From an uncultured Porphyromonadaceae bacterium (GTDB lineage: Bacteria > Bacteroidota > Bacteroidia > Bacteroidales > Paludibacteraceae), in contig CALEJM010000147.1 in the NCBI GenBank assembly GCA_937898265.1, forward strand, positions 1 to 23,851: a stretch of DNA of 23,851 nucleotides, written 5' to 3'. Within the stretch, counting starts at the first letter, position 1, and the number at the start of each line of letters is the position of its first letter. The position numbers and the translations under genes are program-made. The notes beneath the pieces are model-generated. The model had not been told where the DNA came from and searched no databases. It was given only the letters and a program-made list of their open reading frames with translations. Positions 23,121-23,851 of the stretch are shown here, piece after piece.

Positions 23121-23573
23121 TTATTTACCAGTGATGTTGTCGCGTACAATATAGATTGAAGCCTTGTATTCTGGGAACTCCTCCAAGAGGATGGTCTTCA
23201 ACTGTTGCGCCTCCTGTTGTGTGCGGCAGTTGCCAACACGCACCTTCCAGAATGGGGCAGTATAGGTTACGAAAACCTCAAGTTTTGGATGTTTGCTCAA
23301 AATATGGCGTTCGATGTTAAACGCTTTCTGACGTGCAGATTGTCCGCTGTTGCTTGAAAAGACCTGAACACGATAGCCCTTAGCCTCTTCGCCAGAAGAG
23401 AGTGGACGTTGGTTCATGCGTTCGGAGATTTTCTCGCTCTGATGGATTGTTACCGTGGCATTGTTGGTGCCAGGTTCAGCCAGTTCCTTCAAGATTTGCT
23501 CGTTGGGTTTCTGAGCCATTAGTGTCAAACTGCAAAGTAAAAGTAATGCTGTAAGCAGTCTTCTCATTGTCAT
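23121..23573 (-). CDS. Exported SPOR-domain protein
   Basis: 150 residues from ATG at 23573 (an alternative ATG at 23567 gives [19 protein letters not shown]). The signal peptide is followed by a low-complexity region and a C-terminal SPOR domain at ~68-148 ([40 protein letters not shown]), which binds denuded glycan strands of peptidoglycan at division sites. In many Bacteroidales a gene like this sits between tpiA and folE. The frame is open upstream through an HsdS-like fragment with no stop, so the natural start is inferred from the signal peptide. Confidence 0.85.
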   Translation of the reverse strand: MTMRRLLTALLLLCSLTLMAQKPNEQILKELAEPGTNNATVTIHQSEKISERMNQRPLSSGEEAKGYRVQVFSSNSGQSARQKAFNIERHILSKHPKLEVFVTYTAPFWKVRVGNCRTQQEAQQLKTILLEEFPEYKASIYIVRDNITGK

Positions 23574-23851
23574 ATCTTTTGTGTTTGTTGAATTTCTTTC
23601 ATTATTTGATAAAGGAGAACTTAATATTTTTGGACTAATTTCATCTTGAATATCATAAATTGAATCTTTTTTTCTGACAGCAATGTTTAATTTTTCAATT
23701 TCGGGTAACAGTTCTTCCAGACGGGCAACGATGCGGCGTTGCTCGGCAAGAGGTGGGAAAGGAATTAAAATATTTAGGAGCATGCTTTGGGTTATTTGAT
23801 TAACTGTTGTTGTCTCTGAGTGACATAATTGATTTCTGAAACATTCTGAAT
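23574..23851 (-). pseudogene. Truncated HsdS (type I restriction specificity subunit) fragment, running off the window
   Basis: In the same frame as the SPOR gene, the minus strand from the window edge reads SECFRNQLCHSETTTVNQIT, then MLLNILIPFPPLAEQRRIVA and RLEELLPEIEKL. This is the end of a target-recognition domain (TTVN...IPFPPLAEQRRIV) and the start of the conserved coiled coil of HsdS. The expected second half of HsdS is missing: after EIEKLNIAVRKKDSIYDIQD the sequence becomes unrelated and passes without a stop into the SPOR start at 23573. It may be a rearrangement junction or a silent hsdS cassette. Confidence 0.7.

Overview
The window looks like a chromosomal piece of a Bacteroidota (order Bacteroidales) genome. 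The promoters carry the Bacteroidetes -7 box TAnnTTTG (copies at 2159, 5009, 6582, 12859, 16238 and 18879 on +, and at 12807 and 16065 reading on -), and several pair with a TTG -33 box at exactly 20 bp. Genes lack Shine-Dalgarno sequences. There are lipoproteins with SC/AC/GC lipoboxes and two secreted proteins with C-terminal domains resembling type IX secretion (T9SS) signals. The SPOR-folE pair and a flippase next to ruvB also fit this order. The species cannot be named.

Layout. 1-2067: the 3' half of ruvB and a Wzx/MATE-like polysaccharide flippase. 2226-5918: two secreted modular proteins, each with its own promoter. 5919-6580: non-coding, with simple hexamer repeats and a 124-bp hairpin-bearing repeat. 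6582-6857: a Bacteroidetes promoter and about 265 nt of highly structured, apparently untranslated RNA ending in a terminator, 50 bp upstream of the next gene. 6907-11547: a visibly AT-rich four-gene cluster (trypsin-like lipoprotein protease with TPRs, two unknown secreted proteins, an L,D-transpeptidase). 11548-12170: decayed coding remnants, one resembling a Toprim domain. 12171-14648: two divergent lipoprotein genes sharing a promoter region, then an EamA transporter. 14727-16037 (-): trmN6 and a flavodoxin-like lipoprotein. 16278-18720: pnp and tRNA-Arg(CCG). 18721-19125: terminators and a possible 26-codon ORF. 19126-19716 (-): a uracil-DNA-glycosylase-family protein. 19769-23573 (-): a tightly spaced run SPOR protein, folE, outer-membrane beta-barrel, YD-repeat lipoprotein, Wzz-like protein. 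23574-23851 (-): a truncated HsdS fragment reading in frame into the SPOR gene.

The most distinctive stretch is 6582-11547. A structured RNA, which is either a free ncRNA or an attenuating leader, precedes an AT-rich envelope cluster flanked by repeats on the left and gene remnants on the right. This looks like an acquired islet. Its protease, two unknown exported proteins with the same C-terminal tail (KP-x-LTK) and peptidoglycan cross-linking enzyme could act together in the periplasm; that functional link is inference.
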